Positions 9,251-18,707 of a stretch of 64,000 bases of DNA are shown piece by piece; position 1 is the first letter of the stretch, and each line of letters starts with the position of its first letter. The position numbers were made by a program, and so were the translations under genes. Under the pieces are notes generated by a model. The model was not told where the DNA came from. It saw only the letters and a list, made by a program, of their open reading frames with translations, and made no database searches. The DNA comes from an uncultured Verrucomicrobiales bacterium (GTDB taxonomy: Bacteria; Verrucomicrobiota; Verrucomicrobiia; Verrucomicrobiales; Akkermansiaceae): positions 29,261-93,260 of the forward strand of contig CALGJQ010000027.1 in the NCBI GenBank assembly GCA_937928545.1, given 5' to 3'.

Positions 9251-9313
9251 GAATGTCACCATCCTTGAGCGTTGATTGACTTCTGACTAAAATCTCTCGC
9301 ATAGCCCACCCCC

Positions 9314-9955
9314 ATGCCCCTCGAACAACTCCCCCTCTCCCTGAAACCCGGCACGATTCAAAACGACGTCGCCGCCCTCCTCGCCGAATCCGAGAAACGC
9401 TGCGACGCCTTCTTCGACGCCGGCCTCGACCGCCGATACCCTCGCTACCTCCCCAGCAATCCCGAGAACGTCTTCTTCGCCATTTGCGCCCTTCAGGAAT
9501 CCGGACTCCTCCGTGGAAACGTCTTCTGCGAGTGGGGCTCCGGCTTCGGCATCGCCACCTGCATCGCCTCCCTCCTCGGATTCGACGCCATCGGAATCGA
9601 GCTCGAACTTGGCCTCGTTGAACTCTCCACTCAACTCGCCGACGACCTCGAAATCCCTGCCGAATTCCTCTGCACCAGCTACCTCCCTGAAGGCTATGAG
9701 GAAGTCGATGGCATCGGCGGAAAAGACCTCCTCCCCCCCCAAGCGACCACCTCAGGCGGAGCAAAGATCGACATCACCCCCATCTACGACGGGCTCGATC
9801 CTGACGAAGTCGATCTCTTCTTCGTCTACCCTTGGCCCGGCCAGGAGGAATTCATGATGGATCTCTTCGACGCAGTCGCCAGCGAAGACGCCATCCTCCT
9901 CATCCACCACGCTGACCGCTCCACCACCGCCTATCGCCGGAGTGAGGACGAATAA
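9314..9955 (+). CDS. Class I SAM-dependent methyltransferase-like protein
   Basis: 213 residues. SAM-binding motif I is visible as FCEWGSGFGIATCIASLLGF (about 71-90), followed by the acidic strand end DAIGIE (E96). An acidic D/E pair follows near DEVDLFFVYPWPG, at motif IV. No signal peptide. The substrate cannot be inferred. The first codons (MPLEQLP) resemble the short stretch MSLDQLT at 8526, on the other side of the toxin-antitoxin pair. Confidence 0.72.
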   Translation: MPLEQLPLSLKPGTIQNDVAALLAESEKRCDAFFDAGLDRRYPRYLPSNPENVFFAICALQESGLLRGNVFCEWGSGFGIATCIASLLGFDAIGIELELGLVELSTQLADDLEIPAEFLCTSYLPEGYEEVDGIGGKDLLPPQATTSGGAKIDITPIYDGLDPDEVDLFFVYPWPGQEEFMMDLFDAVASEDAILLIHHADRSTTAYRRSEDE

Positions 9956-10005
9956 ATCCCCCATCTCCCTTACCCATAGAGAGAAAAAGTAGGCGCACAT
10001 TTGTA

Positions 10006-10027
10006 GATTGAGACTTCCCACTCAATC
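10006..10027. promoter_or_regulatory. Small inverted repeat upstream of the CotH gene
   Basis: GATTGAG and CTCAATC form a 7-bp stem with an 8-nt spacer, 21 bp before the start of the CotH-family gene. It could be an operator or a leader hairpin; no other support. Confidence 0.3.
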
Positions 10028-10047
10028 GATCATACTGATTTTTTACG

Positions 10048-13000
10048 ATGAAATGCTTTCTCCTCATTTTTCTTTTCTGCTGCACCCTTCCAGCTCGGGG
10101 CACACTTAAAATCACTGAATTCGTTGCCAATCCCGCTGATATCTTCGCCGATTCTGACGGGGACTTTCCTGATTGGATCGAACTTCAAAACACCGGAGCA
10201 GGAAACCTCTCGACCGCTGGCTACAAACTTTCTGACGACCCCGACTTTCTCAATCGCTGGCCTCTGCCTTCAGTAGATCTCGCTCCGGGAGAATTTCTAA
10301 TCATCTTCGCTTCGGAAAAAAATCGCGCTGTCGCAGGAGAGGAACTTCACAGCAACTTTAAGCTTTCCCAAGACCCTAATTTTCTCGGTCTCGTTGATCC
10401 CGCCGGAGAACTTGCGAGTCGCTTTCACTACCCCAAGCAAGCCTACGGCATGAGTTATGGGCAAGGTGGTTTCCACACCACTCCCACTCCTGGCGCGACG
10501 AATGGCACTGCTGATTTTCCTGACTACGTCCGAGACACGAAGTTCAGCAAAAACCGCGGCTTCTACACCGCCTCCTTCTCACTCGTGATCACCTCAGCGA
10601 CCCCTGCTGCCGCAATTTATTACACCACAGACGGATCCGAACCCTCCCTCACAAACGGCACTCTTTATACCTCTCCGATTCACATCACTACGACCACCGT
10701 CATCCGAGCCATCGCCACAAAAGAAGGCCTCCTCAGCAGCAACATCGACGCCCAAAGCTACTTCTTTCTCCAAGATGTCATTACTCAGCCCGCAGCTCCC
10801 GCCGGCTTCCCCGCCACCTGGGGCATCGATAACTCCACCAGCAACGGAGCCACCAATCTCCCCCGCCCTAGCGACTACGAGATGGACCAGCGCGTCATCA
10901 CCCAATTCGGGGCAACCGAAGCCATCGAAGCTCTCAAAAATCACCCGACCATTTCCGTCGTAATGGACCCCGACCACCTCTGGAATGAGAGCTCCGACTC
11001 CGCGACTGGTGGCATTTACCCGAATCCCTACGGCGGCACTGGAGATCAATTCTTAGCTGGCTGGGGCGAACCCCGCGAATGGGAGCGCCCCTGCTCTGTT
11101 GAATTCATCGGCTTCGAAAAAGTCCCCGAGCTACAAGTCAATGCCGGTATCCGTATCGCCGGTAACTTTGCCCGCCACCCGAACCGCTATAAGCACCACT
11201 TCCGCCTCACCTCCCGGCGCGAATACGGCCCTTCTAAATTCAAAGGTGAACTCTTCTCCAGAACCGATGTCGATACCTTCGATGACTTCATCCTCCGTGG
11301 TGGAAACAGCGAAGCTTGGACTTTCCCCGGAGCAAGTGGAAACGGACCCGGCACCCGCTCAAATGTCCAATATCTCCGCGATCAATTCTACAAAGATGCC
11401 CAAGTTGACATGGGCCATCTCTCCGCACATTTTGAATACTTCCACCTCTATCTCAATGGAGCTTACTGGGGATTCTATAGCCTGATCGAACGCGTCGATG
11501 CGCACTTTCTCTCCCAACACCTCGGAGGAAAAGAGGAAGACTTCGATGTCATCAAGCAAGCCAATGTCCTCAGCGATGGCAGTCACGATGACTGGGAAGC
11601 GATGTATGCCATTTCCCGTGCCGGGGTCTCGGATGCCGCAAGCTACGAAGCCATTCAAGAGTATCTCGATCTTGATAACTTCATCGACTATATGATCTTC
11701 AACTTCTGGGCCGGCACCGTCGATTGGAGAAACAATTGGCGAGCCGGACGCCGCAGCCGCGGAGCCGATGACTATGGATTCCAATTCTACAACTGGGATG
11801 GCGAACGGGGTCTAGGAGATAACGGAGGAAATAGAACTTACACCTTCAACAGCACAACATCTAGCCGTTCTTGGTCCTACCACCCGAACGAAATGCACCA
11901 CGCTCTCAAACTCAACCCCGAGTATCAGATTCGCTTCGCTGATCGTGTTCAAAAACACCTCTTTCACAATGGAACCCTCTCGCCCCAGCGAGCCGCCCTT
12001 CTTTACAATGCCCGCGCCGAAGAGGTCCGCCCCGCTCTCATCGTAGAATCTGCCCGCTGGGGAGATCGCCAACGCCCTAGCGATCCCTACACCACCGAGA
12101 ATGAATGGCAGATGATGTTGGACTACCTGAACGACGTCTTCTTCCCCCTACGAAACCCCATCGTCATCAACCAATTCCGCACCGAACGAATCTACCCCAC
12201 CATTGACGCCCCAACCTTCAATCAACACGGAGGAATGGTCACAAATGACTTCCCTCTCTTGATCTCAGCAAGCAGCGGCACAATCTACTACACCACCGAT
12301 GGCAGCGACCCTCGCCTCGAGGGAGGAGCGATCAGCCCGACGGCCCTCATCAGCAGCGGAGGCAGTGAGGAATCTGAAATCATCTCCTCAGGATCCATTT
12401 GGAACTATAATGACGATGACCTCGCCATCGCCGCCAACTGGAGCAGTCCGTCATTCGATGACTCCTTGTGGAAAGCTGGGCCTTCCCCCCTTGGTTACGG
12501 GGGCGTTTCAAACACCACCATCGCCACAACCCTCGTCGGCACTCCCATCACCACCGCCTATTTCCGGAAGCAATTCGAAATCACTGACCCCGCTTCTGTG
12601 ATTTCTTCCTACCTGGATGCCAGCCTCGATGGCGGCGGCATCTTCTACCTCAATGGAATCGAGATCTTCCGCGAAAACATGGCCGATGGCCCCGTCGATC
12701 ACACCACTCTTTCCACTTCCGATGGAGTCGAAGGAGTCTTTGATCGCTTCGAGGTCCCCACCGAGCATCTCGTCACCGGAACCAACACGCTGAGTATCGA
12801 AGTGCATAACCGCAGCTCACAAAGTAGCGACATGGCGCTCGATATCCGAATGGTCATTGCCGAAATCACCGAACCTGACCTCAACATAAGCAGCGCCCAG
12901 ACCATCCGCACCCGTGCTCTTGATGGAACGAATTGGAGCGCCCTCACCGAAGCCTTTTTCTACATCGGAGACCTCGCCACTTCTGAAAACCTCGTCATCG

Positions 13001-13689
13001 CGGAGATTCTCTACAAGCCTTTCGTGGCTGATTCAGATGAATTCATCGAACTTCTAAATATCAGCAGCTCTCCTGTAAGCTTAGCAGGTGTCCGTTTCGA
13101 TAAAGGGATCGATTACGAGTTCGGGCAGGATGTCATCCTCAGCCCAGGCGAAAGACTCGTGCTCACTCCTTCGGACTATGAAGGACGGCTCAGCAATGCA
13201 GGAGAGCGCATCCTTCTTCTCGCTGCAGATGGAAGTGCCATCGCTGATTTCAACTATGGCATAATACATCCTTGGCCACCTGCTACTTTCCAAGGAGGAG
13301 GCTCCATCGTTCTCAGTCATCCCACCTCAAAACCCAATCCAGATCTTCCGGAAAACTGGGTGCCCAGCCTGACGCTCACTGGCACCCCGGGCACCAGTGA
13401 TACCATCAGTCCACCGATCGGAGCTAATTTGAGAGACTTCTTTTTCGATGGAAAAGATCCTGAGATCACCTTCTCCAACGGAAGCCCACTCTTCATCCTC
13501 CCTCGTAATCTCGCAGCAGACGGCGCCCGCATTGTCATCGAAGTCTCCGAAGATCTCATCTCTTGGCAAGAAGGAGGAAGCTATCAAGGCTTCGTCACCC
13601 TCCCTGACCAGCAAGCAGCCATGACATGGGCCCTCTCTCTCGATCCAGGAAGACAGTTCGTGCGAGCACGAGTCATCGTCGATCCCTAA
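10048..13689 (+). CDS. Secreted CotH-kinase / lamin-tail domain protein
   Basis: 1213 residues with a signal peptide (about 1-19). Order: lamin-tail-like domain (LKITEFVANP, DWIELQNTG; about 20-130); a chitobiase C-terminal-like beta module (IYYTTDGSEPS near 190); a CotH-type kinase-like domain (about 340-700, with RYKHHFRLTSRREYG, LRDQFYKD, YWGFYSLIERVD); a second IYYTTDGSDP module; a jelly-roll-like insert; and a second lamin-tail domain (IAEILYKPFVADSDEFIELL, about 980-1070). CotH proteins in spores phosphorylate coat proteins, but the role of these large secreted relatives in Verrucomicrobiota is unknown. Probably cell-surface or extracellular. Confidence 0.87.
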   Translation: MKCFLLIFLFCCTLPARGTLKITEFVANPADIFADSDGDFPDWIELQNTGAGNLSTAGYKLSDDPDFLNRWPLPSVDLAPGEFLIIFASEKNRAVAGEELHSNFKLSQDPNFLGLVDPAGELASRFHYPKQAYGMSYGQGGFHTTPTPGATNGTADFPDYVRDTKFSKNRGFYTASFSLVITSATPAAAIYYTTDGSEPSLTNGTLYTSPIHITTTTVIRAIATKEGLLSSNIDAQSYFFLQDVITQPAAPAGFPATWGIDNSTSNGATNLPRPSDYEMDQRVITQFGATEAIEALKNHPTISVVMDPDHLWNESSDSATGGIYPNPYGGTGDQFLAGWGEPREWERPCSVEFIGFEKVPELQVNAGIRIAGNFARHPNRYKHHFRLTSRREYGPSKFKGELFSRTDVDTFDDFILRGGNSEAWTFPGASGNGPGTRSNVQYLRDQFYKDAQVDMGHLSAHFEYFHLYLNGAYWGFYSLIERVDAHFLSQHLGGKEEDFDVIKQANVLSDGSHDDWEAMYAISRAGVSDAASYEAIQEYLDLDNFIDYMIFNFWAGTVDWRNNWRAGRRSRGADDYGFQFYNWDGERGLGDNGGNRTYTFNSTTSSRSWSYHPNEMHHALKLNPEYQIRFADRVQKHLFHNGTLSPQRAALLYNARAEEVRPALIVESARWGDRQRPSDPYTTENEWQMMLDYLNDVFFPLRNPIVINQFRTERIYPTIDAPTFNQHGGMVTNDFPLLISASSGTIYYTTDGSDPRLEGGAISPTALISSGGSEESEIISSGSIWNYNDDDLAIAANWSSPSFDDSLWKAGPSPLGYGGVSNTTIATTLVGTPITTAYFRKQFEITDPASVISSYLDASLDGGGIFYLNGIEIFRENMADGPVDHTTLSTSDGVEGVFDRFEVPTEHLVTGTNTLSIEVHNRSSQSSDMALDIRMVIAEITEPDLNISSAQTIRTRALDGTNWSALTEAFFYIGDLATSENLVIAEILYKPFVADSDEFIELLNISSSPVSLAGVRFDKGIDYEFGQDVILSPGERLVLTPSDYEGRLSNAGERILLLAADGSAIADFNYGIIHPWPPATFQGGGSIVLSHPTSKPNPDLPENWVPSLTLTGTPGTSDTISPPIGANLRDFFFDGKDPEITFSNGSPLFILPRNLAADGARIVIEVSEDLISWQEGGSYQGFVTLPDQQAAMTWALSLDPGRQFVRARVIVDP

Positions 13690-13835
13690 ACCCCAATCTC
13701 ACCTAACCATCGAAAAACAAGATCTTGGCGAAATGAATGAAATGGCACTAGCCTCCCCGTAAAGATCATAGCCAGAGAATTCCCCCCTTCTTCGTTAAGC
13801 TCCTCAACTCAGTAAATCACCCATCATAAACTCCC

Positions 13836-15230
13836 ATGTCCAACATCCAATCCAAGCGCTGGCAACTCTCTCGCCGCCAAACCCTTCGCGGCATGGGTGC
13901 CACTCTCGCCCTCCCCTTCCTCGAAGCAATGCGCCCCGTCTACGGACAAAGCGCCGCCACCAGCGATCCCGTCCGCATGGCCTGCCTCTTCATGCCCAAT
14001 GGCGTCCGCCCCGACAAATGGACCCCCAGCGGAAAAGGCCCCTCCTTCAAACTCTCCCCCATTCTCTCCCCGCTCGAGTCCGTCAAAGAATACCTCACCG
14101 TCATCTCCGGCCTCACCAATCAACCCTCGCACAAGGGCGACGGCCACTACTTCAAAACCGCCGGCTGGCTCACCTGTTCCACCATCGCCAGCACCACCGG
14201 GTCCGATGTCTCCGCAAATGGCATCTCCATCGACCAACTCGCCGCCCAAGCCATCGGACGAAACACCAAGCTCCCCTCCATGGAACTCGGCACCTCACCC
14301 ATCAGCTCCGGCATCGACCGAAACGTCAACCTCACCCGCCTCTACGGCTCACACATCTCCTGGAAAAAGCCCGACGTCCCTCTCCCTTGCGAAATTAACC
14401 CGCAAAGCGCCTTCGACCGCCTTTTCCGCAAAGTCGACAAATCTGGCAAAGGACAATCCGATGACAAATCCGTCATCGACATCGTCCTCGACGACGCCAA
14501 CTCGCTCAAACGAACCCTCGGCACCGAGGACAAGCACAAGCTCCAGCAATACCTCGAAAGCGTCCGCGAAGTCGAACGCCGCATCGAAAACGAAGCCAAA
14601 CAAATTGGCGCCGGACAAAACATCTCCGAAGCCGCCGCCAAACAACTCGCCGCCCTCAACAAACGCATCGGCACCGCCATGGGTGGAGACAAAAAAGGCC
14701 TCGGCTCCGTCCAACGCATCGACCACACCGAGCACTCCCGCCTCATGCTCGACCTCATCGCCCTCGCCTTCTGGACCGACTCCACCCGCGTCGCCACCTT
14801 CATGTTTGGCAATGCCGTCTCCGGAAAAAACTTCTCCTTCCTCGATGGCGTCAGCGGCGGTCACCATTCCATCTCCCACCACAAGGGCGATAAAAAACAG
14901 CTCGACCAATACCAGAAAATCAACACCTGGCACTCCGCACAACTCGCCTACCTCCTTCAGAAAATGAAGAGCCTCCCCGAAGGCAGCGCCAACGTTCTCG
15001 ATAATTCGATGGTCCTCTTCGGCTCCGGCATCCGTGACGGAAACGCCCACGCCACCAAAGACATCCCCACCATCCTCGCTGGCGGAGCCAACGGCCAACT
15101 CAAACCCGGCCGCCACCTCCAAGCCGACGACAACTCCCCCCTCGCCTCCCTCTACGTCGGCATGATGAAACGCCTCGGCGTCCCCACCAAATCAATCGGC
15201 AACGCCAACCGCGAACTCCGCGGCCTCTAA
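13836..15230 (+). CDS. DUF1552 domain protein
   Basis: 464 residues. The N-terminus SRRQTLRGMGATLALPFLEAM resembles a twin-arginine-like export signal. Then MACLFMPNGVRPDKWTP, the start of the DUF1552 fold, and SGLTNQPSHKGDGHY. The family is related to DUF1501/alkaline-phosphatase-like sulfatase folds and usually sits beside DUF1592 proteins; function is not established. The last 14 codons plus stop and the downstream repeats are duplicated about 720 bp downstream (15906-16025). Confidence 0.87.
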   Translation: MSNIQSKRWQLSRRQTLRGMGATLALPFLEAMRPVYGQSAATSDPVRMACLFMPNGVRPDKWTPSGKGPSFKLSPILSPLESVKEYLTVISGLTNQPSHKGDGHYFKTAGWLTCSTIASTTGSDVSANGISIDQLAAQAIGRNTKLPSMELGTSPISSGIDRNVNLTRLYGSHISWKKPDVPLPCEINPQSAFDRLFRKVDKSGKGQSDDKSVIDIVLDDANSLKRTLGTEDKHKLQQYLESVREVERRIENEAKQIGAGQNISEAAAKQLAALNKRIGTAMGGDKKGLGSVQRIDHTEHSRLMLDLIALAFWTDSTRVATFMFGNAVSGKNFSFLDGVSGGHHSISHHKGDKKQLDQYQKINTWHSAQLAYLLQKMKSLPEGSANVLDNSMVLFGSGIRDGNAHATKDIPTILAGGANGQLKPGRHLQADDNSPLASLYVGMMKRLGVPTKSIGNANRELRGL

Positions 15231-15301
15231 AGGAGCGCGGGCGTCCCGCCCGCTTCACAACCTCAGCCCCCCGGAAAGACACTTTGGAAAGTGTCCTCCC
15301 C
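15184..15301 (+). repeat. Gene-tail repeat, proximal copy (3' end of DUF1552 gene)
   Basis: Begins CCACCAAATC and covers the last codons and stop of the DUF1552 gene plus about 70 bp of non-coding DNA. That DNA holds two hairpins: GCGGGCGTCCCGCCCGC and GACACTTTGGAAAGTGTC. A second copy at 15906-16025 differs by a synonymous change in the last codon (CTC to CTT) and a few small gaps. The two copies flank the unknown gene at 15356. Confidence 0.9.
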
Positions 15302-15355
15302 GCCCTCAACCACCCACCAAAAAGCCTAGATAAAATTCCGAACCATCTCCCCCCC

Positions 15356-16066
15356 ATGAAACAGAAAATCCTTATCCTCGGCGGATTCATAGTCTTCTGC
15401 ACCCTCTTCAGCTTCTGGCGAATCTCAAAGCAAGCTCTCCCCGCTTCCTCTGACCTCAGAACGTCAATCCTACAGGCCTCAAAAATTGACCTCAAAAAAG
15501 GCCTCCCTCACCAATTCTTTGAACCAGAGGCTCTAAAACAGGAACTCGATCAAGAAAACACCGTTCAAATCGCCGACTTCCCCTTCTACACCCCTTCGAT
15601 CTCACTCACCGATTCCCAAAAAGAAAAAATCATCTCTCTTCTTTCCTCTGACGGAAGCATCCGCCCTTTCAAAGGAGAAAAAGACTGCGGCGGCTTCCAC
15701 CCCGACTTCGCAGTCTCTTGGACCACAGATAACACAGACGTCCACGCCCTCATCTGCTTCGGCTGTAGCGAAATCATCTTCACCTCGGGTCCAGAACGCT
15801 ATCGCTTCGACCTCTCGCCACCCGCAAAGAAGGAACTAAAGAAGCTCCTCAATCACGTCTTCTCTGACCGAGAACCGCACGCCAATTTTCCCTACTACAC
15901 ACACCACCAAATCAATCGGCAACGCCAACCGCGAACTCCGCGGCCTTTAAGGAGCGCGGGCGTCCCGCCCGCTTCACAACCTCAGCCCAACCCCGGAAGG
16001 ACACTTTGGAAAGTGTCCCTCCCAACCTTCAAGCTCAGCCCCATGGGGAACTCCCGAGTTTTTTGA
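15356..16066 (+). CDS. Unknown membrane-anchored protein, 3' end fused to a gene-tail repeat
   Basis: 236 residues from ATG at 15356, which gives a clean N-terminal hydrophobic anchor (KQKILILGGFIVFCTLFSF). The body (about 25-180) has a Cys/Phe-rich centre (KDCGGFHPDF, ICFGCSEIIF) and a charged end, KKELKKLLNHVFSDRE. From about residue 184 (HHQINRQRQP onward) translation runs through the distal DUF1552 tail repeat in a different frame and reads RSAGVPPASQ from a palindromic repeat. The natural C-terminus was therefore probably lost at the 15905 junction. I do not recognise the family. Confidence 0.55.
   Translation: MKQKILILGGFIVFCTLFSFWRISKQALPASSDLRTSILQASKIDLKKGLPHQFFEPEALKQELDQENTVQIADFPFYTPSISLTDSQKEKIISLLSSDGSIRPFKGEKDCGGFHPDFAVSWTTDNTDVHALICFGCSEIIFTSGPERYRFDLSPPAKKELKKLLNHVFSDREPHANFPYYTHHQINRQRQPRTPRPLRSAGVPPASQPQPNPGRTLWKVSLPTFKLSPMGNSRVF
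15906..16025 (+). repeat. Gene-tail repeat, distal copy (orphan DUF1552 3' end)
   Basis: Second copy of the DUF1552 tail: it encodes TKSIGNANRELRGL and a stop in the original frame, followed by the same two palindromes, the second as GGACACTTTGGAAAGTGTCC. There is no DUF1552 body in front of it. See the proximal copy at 15184. Confidence 0.9.
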
Positions 16067-16120
16067 AAAGAAGAAGTAGAGAAGCACACAGATATAAATC
16101 ATTCTCACGGTGTTGAAAAA

Positions 16121-17164
16121 ATGGTCCGATTCTCCCCCACCCAAAAACGCCATCTCCTCCGCGAGATGATCCGCATCCGCCGCATCGAGCAGAGATGTCT
16201 TAAAAGTTACAGCAAAGGCTGGCCGCCAAAAATGGGAGGCTTCCTCGTCCTCTCCATCGGTCAAGAATCCACCGCCGCCACCGTCCGCTCCATCATGGGG
16301 CCGGATGACCACACCATCACCGGCTGTCGAGGCATTGGTCCTGCCATCGCGGCCGGAATATCCGCAGACTCCATCATCGCCGAACTCATGGGGAGAACCG
16401 GAGGCTGCAGCCAAGGCAAAGGCGGCAATTTCTCCCTCTTCAGCCCCGCCCACCGCCATTGGGGATGCTTCCCCATCGCCGCTGCCCAAACTCCCCTCGC
16501 ACTCGGCCTCAGCTTCGCCCTCAAATACCAAGAAAGAGAAGGCGTCGTCTTCTGCTTCCTCGGCGACGGAGCCACCAACCAAGGTGTCTTCCACGAGACT
16601 CTCAATCTCGCCGGCCTCTTCGATATCCCCACCGTCTTCATCATCGAGAACAACGGCTACGCCATGGGAACCAGCGTCCCCCGATCCTCCGCCTTCAAAG
16701 ACCACCTCGCCCAACGCGCCGAGACCTACAACATCGATTGGGATATCGCCAAAGGTTGGGAAATCGATTCCCTCCTCAGTAAACTCACCAAAGCCCGCGA
16801 TCGCGCTCTCCAAAAATCCCGCCCCACCGTCCTCGAAGTCACCACCTACCGCTACTACGGATGGAGCGTCGCCGACGCCAATCACAAAAAATATCGCACA
16901 CCCGAAGACATTCAGTTCCACAAAGACAACCGCGACCCCATCCGCCTCTGGGCCGACCAACTTATCGCCGAAGGCCACCTCACCCCCGAAGTCGAAAAAG
17001 AGATGCACGAAGAGGCTAAGCTCGAAGCCCTCACCGCCTCCACCCTCGCAGAGCAATCCCCACCACCCACACCCGACGACCTCCTCGACCACGTCTATTG
17101 GGAAACTGACCACAACACCCCCGCCAGCCAACAAGGACGACACTTCTTCAACGATGAAACCTGA
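16121..17164 (+). CDS. pdhA: Pyruvate (2-oxo acid) dehydrogenase E1 alpha subunit
   Basis: 347 residues of the thiamine-diphosphate E1 alpha family. The TPP/Mg motif is GDGATNQG (148-155) with ENNGYAMGT (176-184), and the upstream block GRTGGCSQGKGGNF (91-104) is typical of PDH alpha subunits. It forms the alpha2beta2 E1 that decarboxylates pyruvate or a related 2-oxo acid. No beta or E2 gene is adjacent; an lpdA gene for E3 is 12.6 kb away. Pyruvate is the most likely substrate, but acetoin or branched-chain versions cannot be excluded. Confidence 0.87.
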   Translation: MVRFSPTQKRHLLREMIRIRRIEQRCLKSYSKGWPPKMGGFLVLSIGQESTAATVRSIMGPDDHTITGCRGIGPAIAAGISADSIIAELMGRTGGCSQGKGGNFSLFSPAHRHWGCFPIAAAQTPLALGLSFALKYQEREGVVFCFLGDGATNQGVFHETLNLAGLFDIPTVFIIENNGYAMGTSVPRSSAFKDHLAQRAETYNIDWDIAKGWEIDSLLSKLTKARDRALQKSRPTVLEVTTYRYYGWSVADANHKKYRTPEDIQFHKDNRDPIRLWADQLIAEGHLTPEVEKEMHEEAKLEALTASTLAEQSPPPTPDDLLDHVYWETDHNTPASQQGRHFFNDET

Positions 17165-17198
17165 GCAAAGTGGTTTAACCTAAGAACTTCTCAAAGTC

Positions 17199-17681
17199 AT
17201 GCGTTCTCACAAAGACCCCATGACCCACCGCAAAAGATCCCCCCTCCCGACCGAAGACAGCCCCGGACTCGACATCTCCTCTCTCATCGATGTCTGCTTC
17301 TTACTTCTCATCTACTTTCTCGTCACCACCCAGATCGTCAAAAAGGAACAAGAACTCAGCTCCACCCTGCCCGTACCAAATCCCACTGGGACGCCAGTCG
17401 AAAACCCGCCTCTCAATCTTCTCATTGAAGAAAACGGCAACATCTCAATCCGAACCGAAGCCAAGCTCATCGAATTGGTCGAATCTGACAAAAATTCCCG
17501 AGAGCTCCCCACTCTCTCCAAACGCCTCGCCCTGCACAAAAGCATCGCCCAAGCCTCCAAACAAAACGCTGTCGTCACCATCAAAGTCGACGGAAGCGCC
17601 AAACAACAACGAGTCACCGATGTCCTCAATGCCCTCGCTGGCGCTAAGATCTCCGAAATCACCTTCCTCGAATCGTCATAG
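17199..17681 (+). CDS. ExbD/TolR biopolymer transport protein
   Basis: 160 residues: a short basic cytoplasmic N-terminus, the conserved LDISSLIDVCFLLLIYFLVT helix (about 25-44) carrying the proton-path Asp of ExbD/TolR, and a periplasmic domain ending VLNALAGAKISEITFLES. It would work with an ExbB/TolQ motor and a TonB/TolA-like partner, neither of which is in the window. The solitary position is unusual. Confidence 0.87.
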   Translation: MRSHKDPMTHRKRSPLPTEDSPGLDISSLIDVCFLLLIYFLVTTQIVKKEQELSSTLPVPNPTGTPVENPPLNLLIEENGNISIRTEAKLIELVESDKNSRELPTLSKRLALHKSIAQASKQNAVVTIKVDGSAKQQRVTDVLNALAGAKISEITFLESS

Positions 17682-17695
17682 ATTTCTGAGCAAAG

Positions 17696-17989
17696 CTAGC
17701 CCCTCAACATTGATTGCCATACTAAAGCAACAAGCATCAGGATCACCCCAAGAACGATGTAGCAAATTCGTATGTTCGAGCGCTCAACGTTTCCAACCCA
17801 GTGATCCATAATCGAAACTTTCACCGCACCTAACGCAAAAATCACGATGCACAAATACCACGCCTTAGCAAACCTCCGTCCCCTTAGCTCAACAGCTTGA
17901 TCTGGCATTTCAAATCCACCTGTCAGATAAAAGGCGACCAGAAGTAACGCCAGAATTCCCCCTCGAATTGGAGTCACATTAATTTCCAT
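17696..17989 (-). CDS. Small membrane protein, unknown
   Basis: 97 residues from ATG at 17989 (MEINVTPIRGGILALLLVAF). Three hydrophobic segments: about 10-24, 44-62 (CIVIFALGAVKVSI) and 76-93 (CYIVLGVILMLVALVWQ). Its start overlaps the end of the upstream membrane gene by 11 nt, so the two form an operon. No family recognised. Confidence 0.6.
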   Translation of the reverse strand: MEINVTPIRGGILALLLVAFYLTGGFEMPDQAVELRGRRFAKAWYLCIVIFALGAVKVSIMDHWVGNVERSNIRICYIVLGVILMLVALVWQSMLRG

Positions 17990-18581
17990 AGTTTTTATTA
18001 ATCTTGATCCTAGGGACACCTCTCGAAATCCCATACTGAATCGCCCCAATCCGGATAAGATTCTGAAGCTCTTCTTCAACTCCGACATACTCTTTCAAAT
18101 CCTGCCACTTATTTGCGTCGCGAGATCTCTCTAAGACCTCTCCCATTCGCTTCTCTAGATCTCCCTTACTTGAAATCAAACTTGCGAATCTTGTGGCGGC
18201 ATTCAGAAGCATCAAAGGTCCCGCTAGAAAAATCTGGCTTAAAAGGTGAGAAGTTCCAGTCACCTGCCCCAGCTCTCGATTCACGGCATAGGCTCCGCCA
18301 GTTTCACTCTTTGCAAGCGACTCTACATAAAGTGCTGATTCTCCGAAAGAAGTAAGCCCGTTGCCTTTTTTCCAAACCGAATAACCACTTGAAAGTAGTA
18401 TCGCGAGGCCAAGCAAACCAATCGTCACCCCCATTCCAGATGTCATTTCAATTCCAAATCGATCCAAGGCAAATATTGGGACAAATCGAAAGAACAAATA
18501 CCCCAACCACGAGCAAAATAAGCCTCCAATTATTGCAAGAATTCCAACAATAATTTGATTCCGATTATATCGTTGAATCAT
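17979..18581 (-). CDS. Membrane protein, unknown
   Basis: 200 residues. Two N-terminal membrane helices (about 10-32 and 44-66), a soluble middle, a hydrophobic amphipathic stretch near 110-125 (IFLAGPLMLLNAATRFASLI), and a C-terminal soluble part ending KINKNYGN. It overlaps the following small membrane gene by 11 nt. AT content is higher than in the neighbouring coding DNA, which may mean acquisition. Not recognised. Confidence 0.6.
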   Translation of the reverse strand: MIQRYNRNQIIVGILAIIGGLFCSWLGYLFFRFVPIFALDRFGIEMTSGMGVTIGLLGLAILLSSGYSVWKKGNGLTSFGESALYVESLAKSETGGAYAVNRELGQVTGTSHLLSQIFLAGPLMLLNAATRFASLISSKGDLEKRMGEVLERSRDANKWQDLKEYVGVEEELQNLIRIGAIQYGISRGVPRIKINKNYGN

Positions 18582-18707
18582 CGTTCATAAATCTAAATTG
18601 AATCAACCTGTCACAACCACAACTTTCTTTCGCAAAATTTGCTCCACCAAGCCCAATCCTATCCTTGGCCTTGGCATGACGCATTCGCAGGCTACCTTGC
18701 TGAGGTG

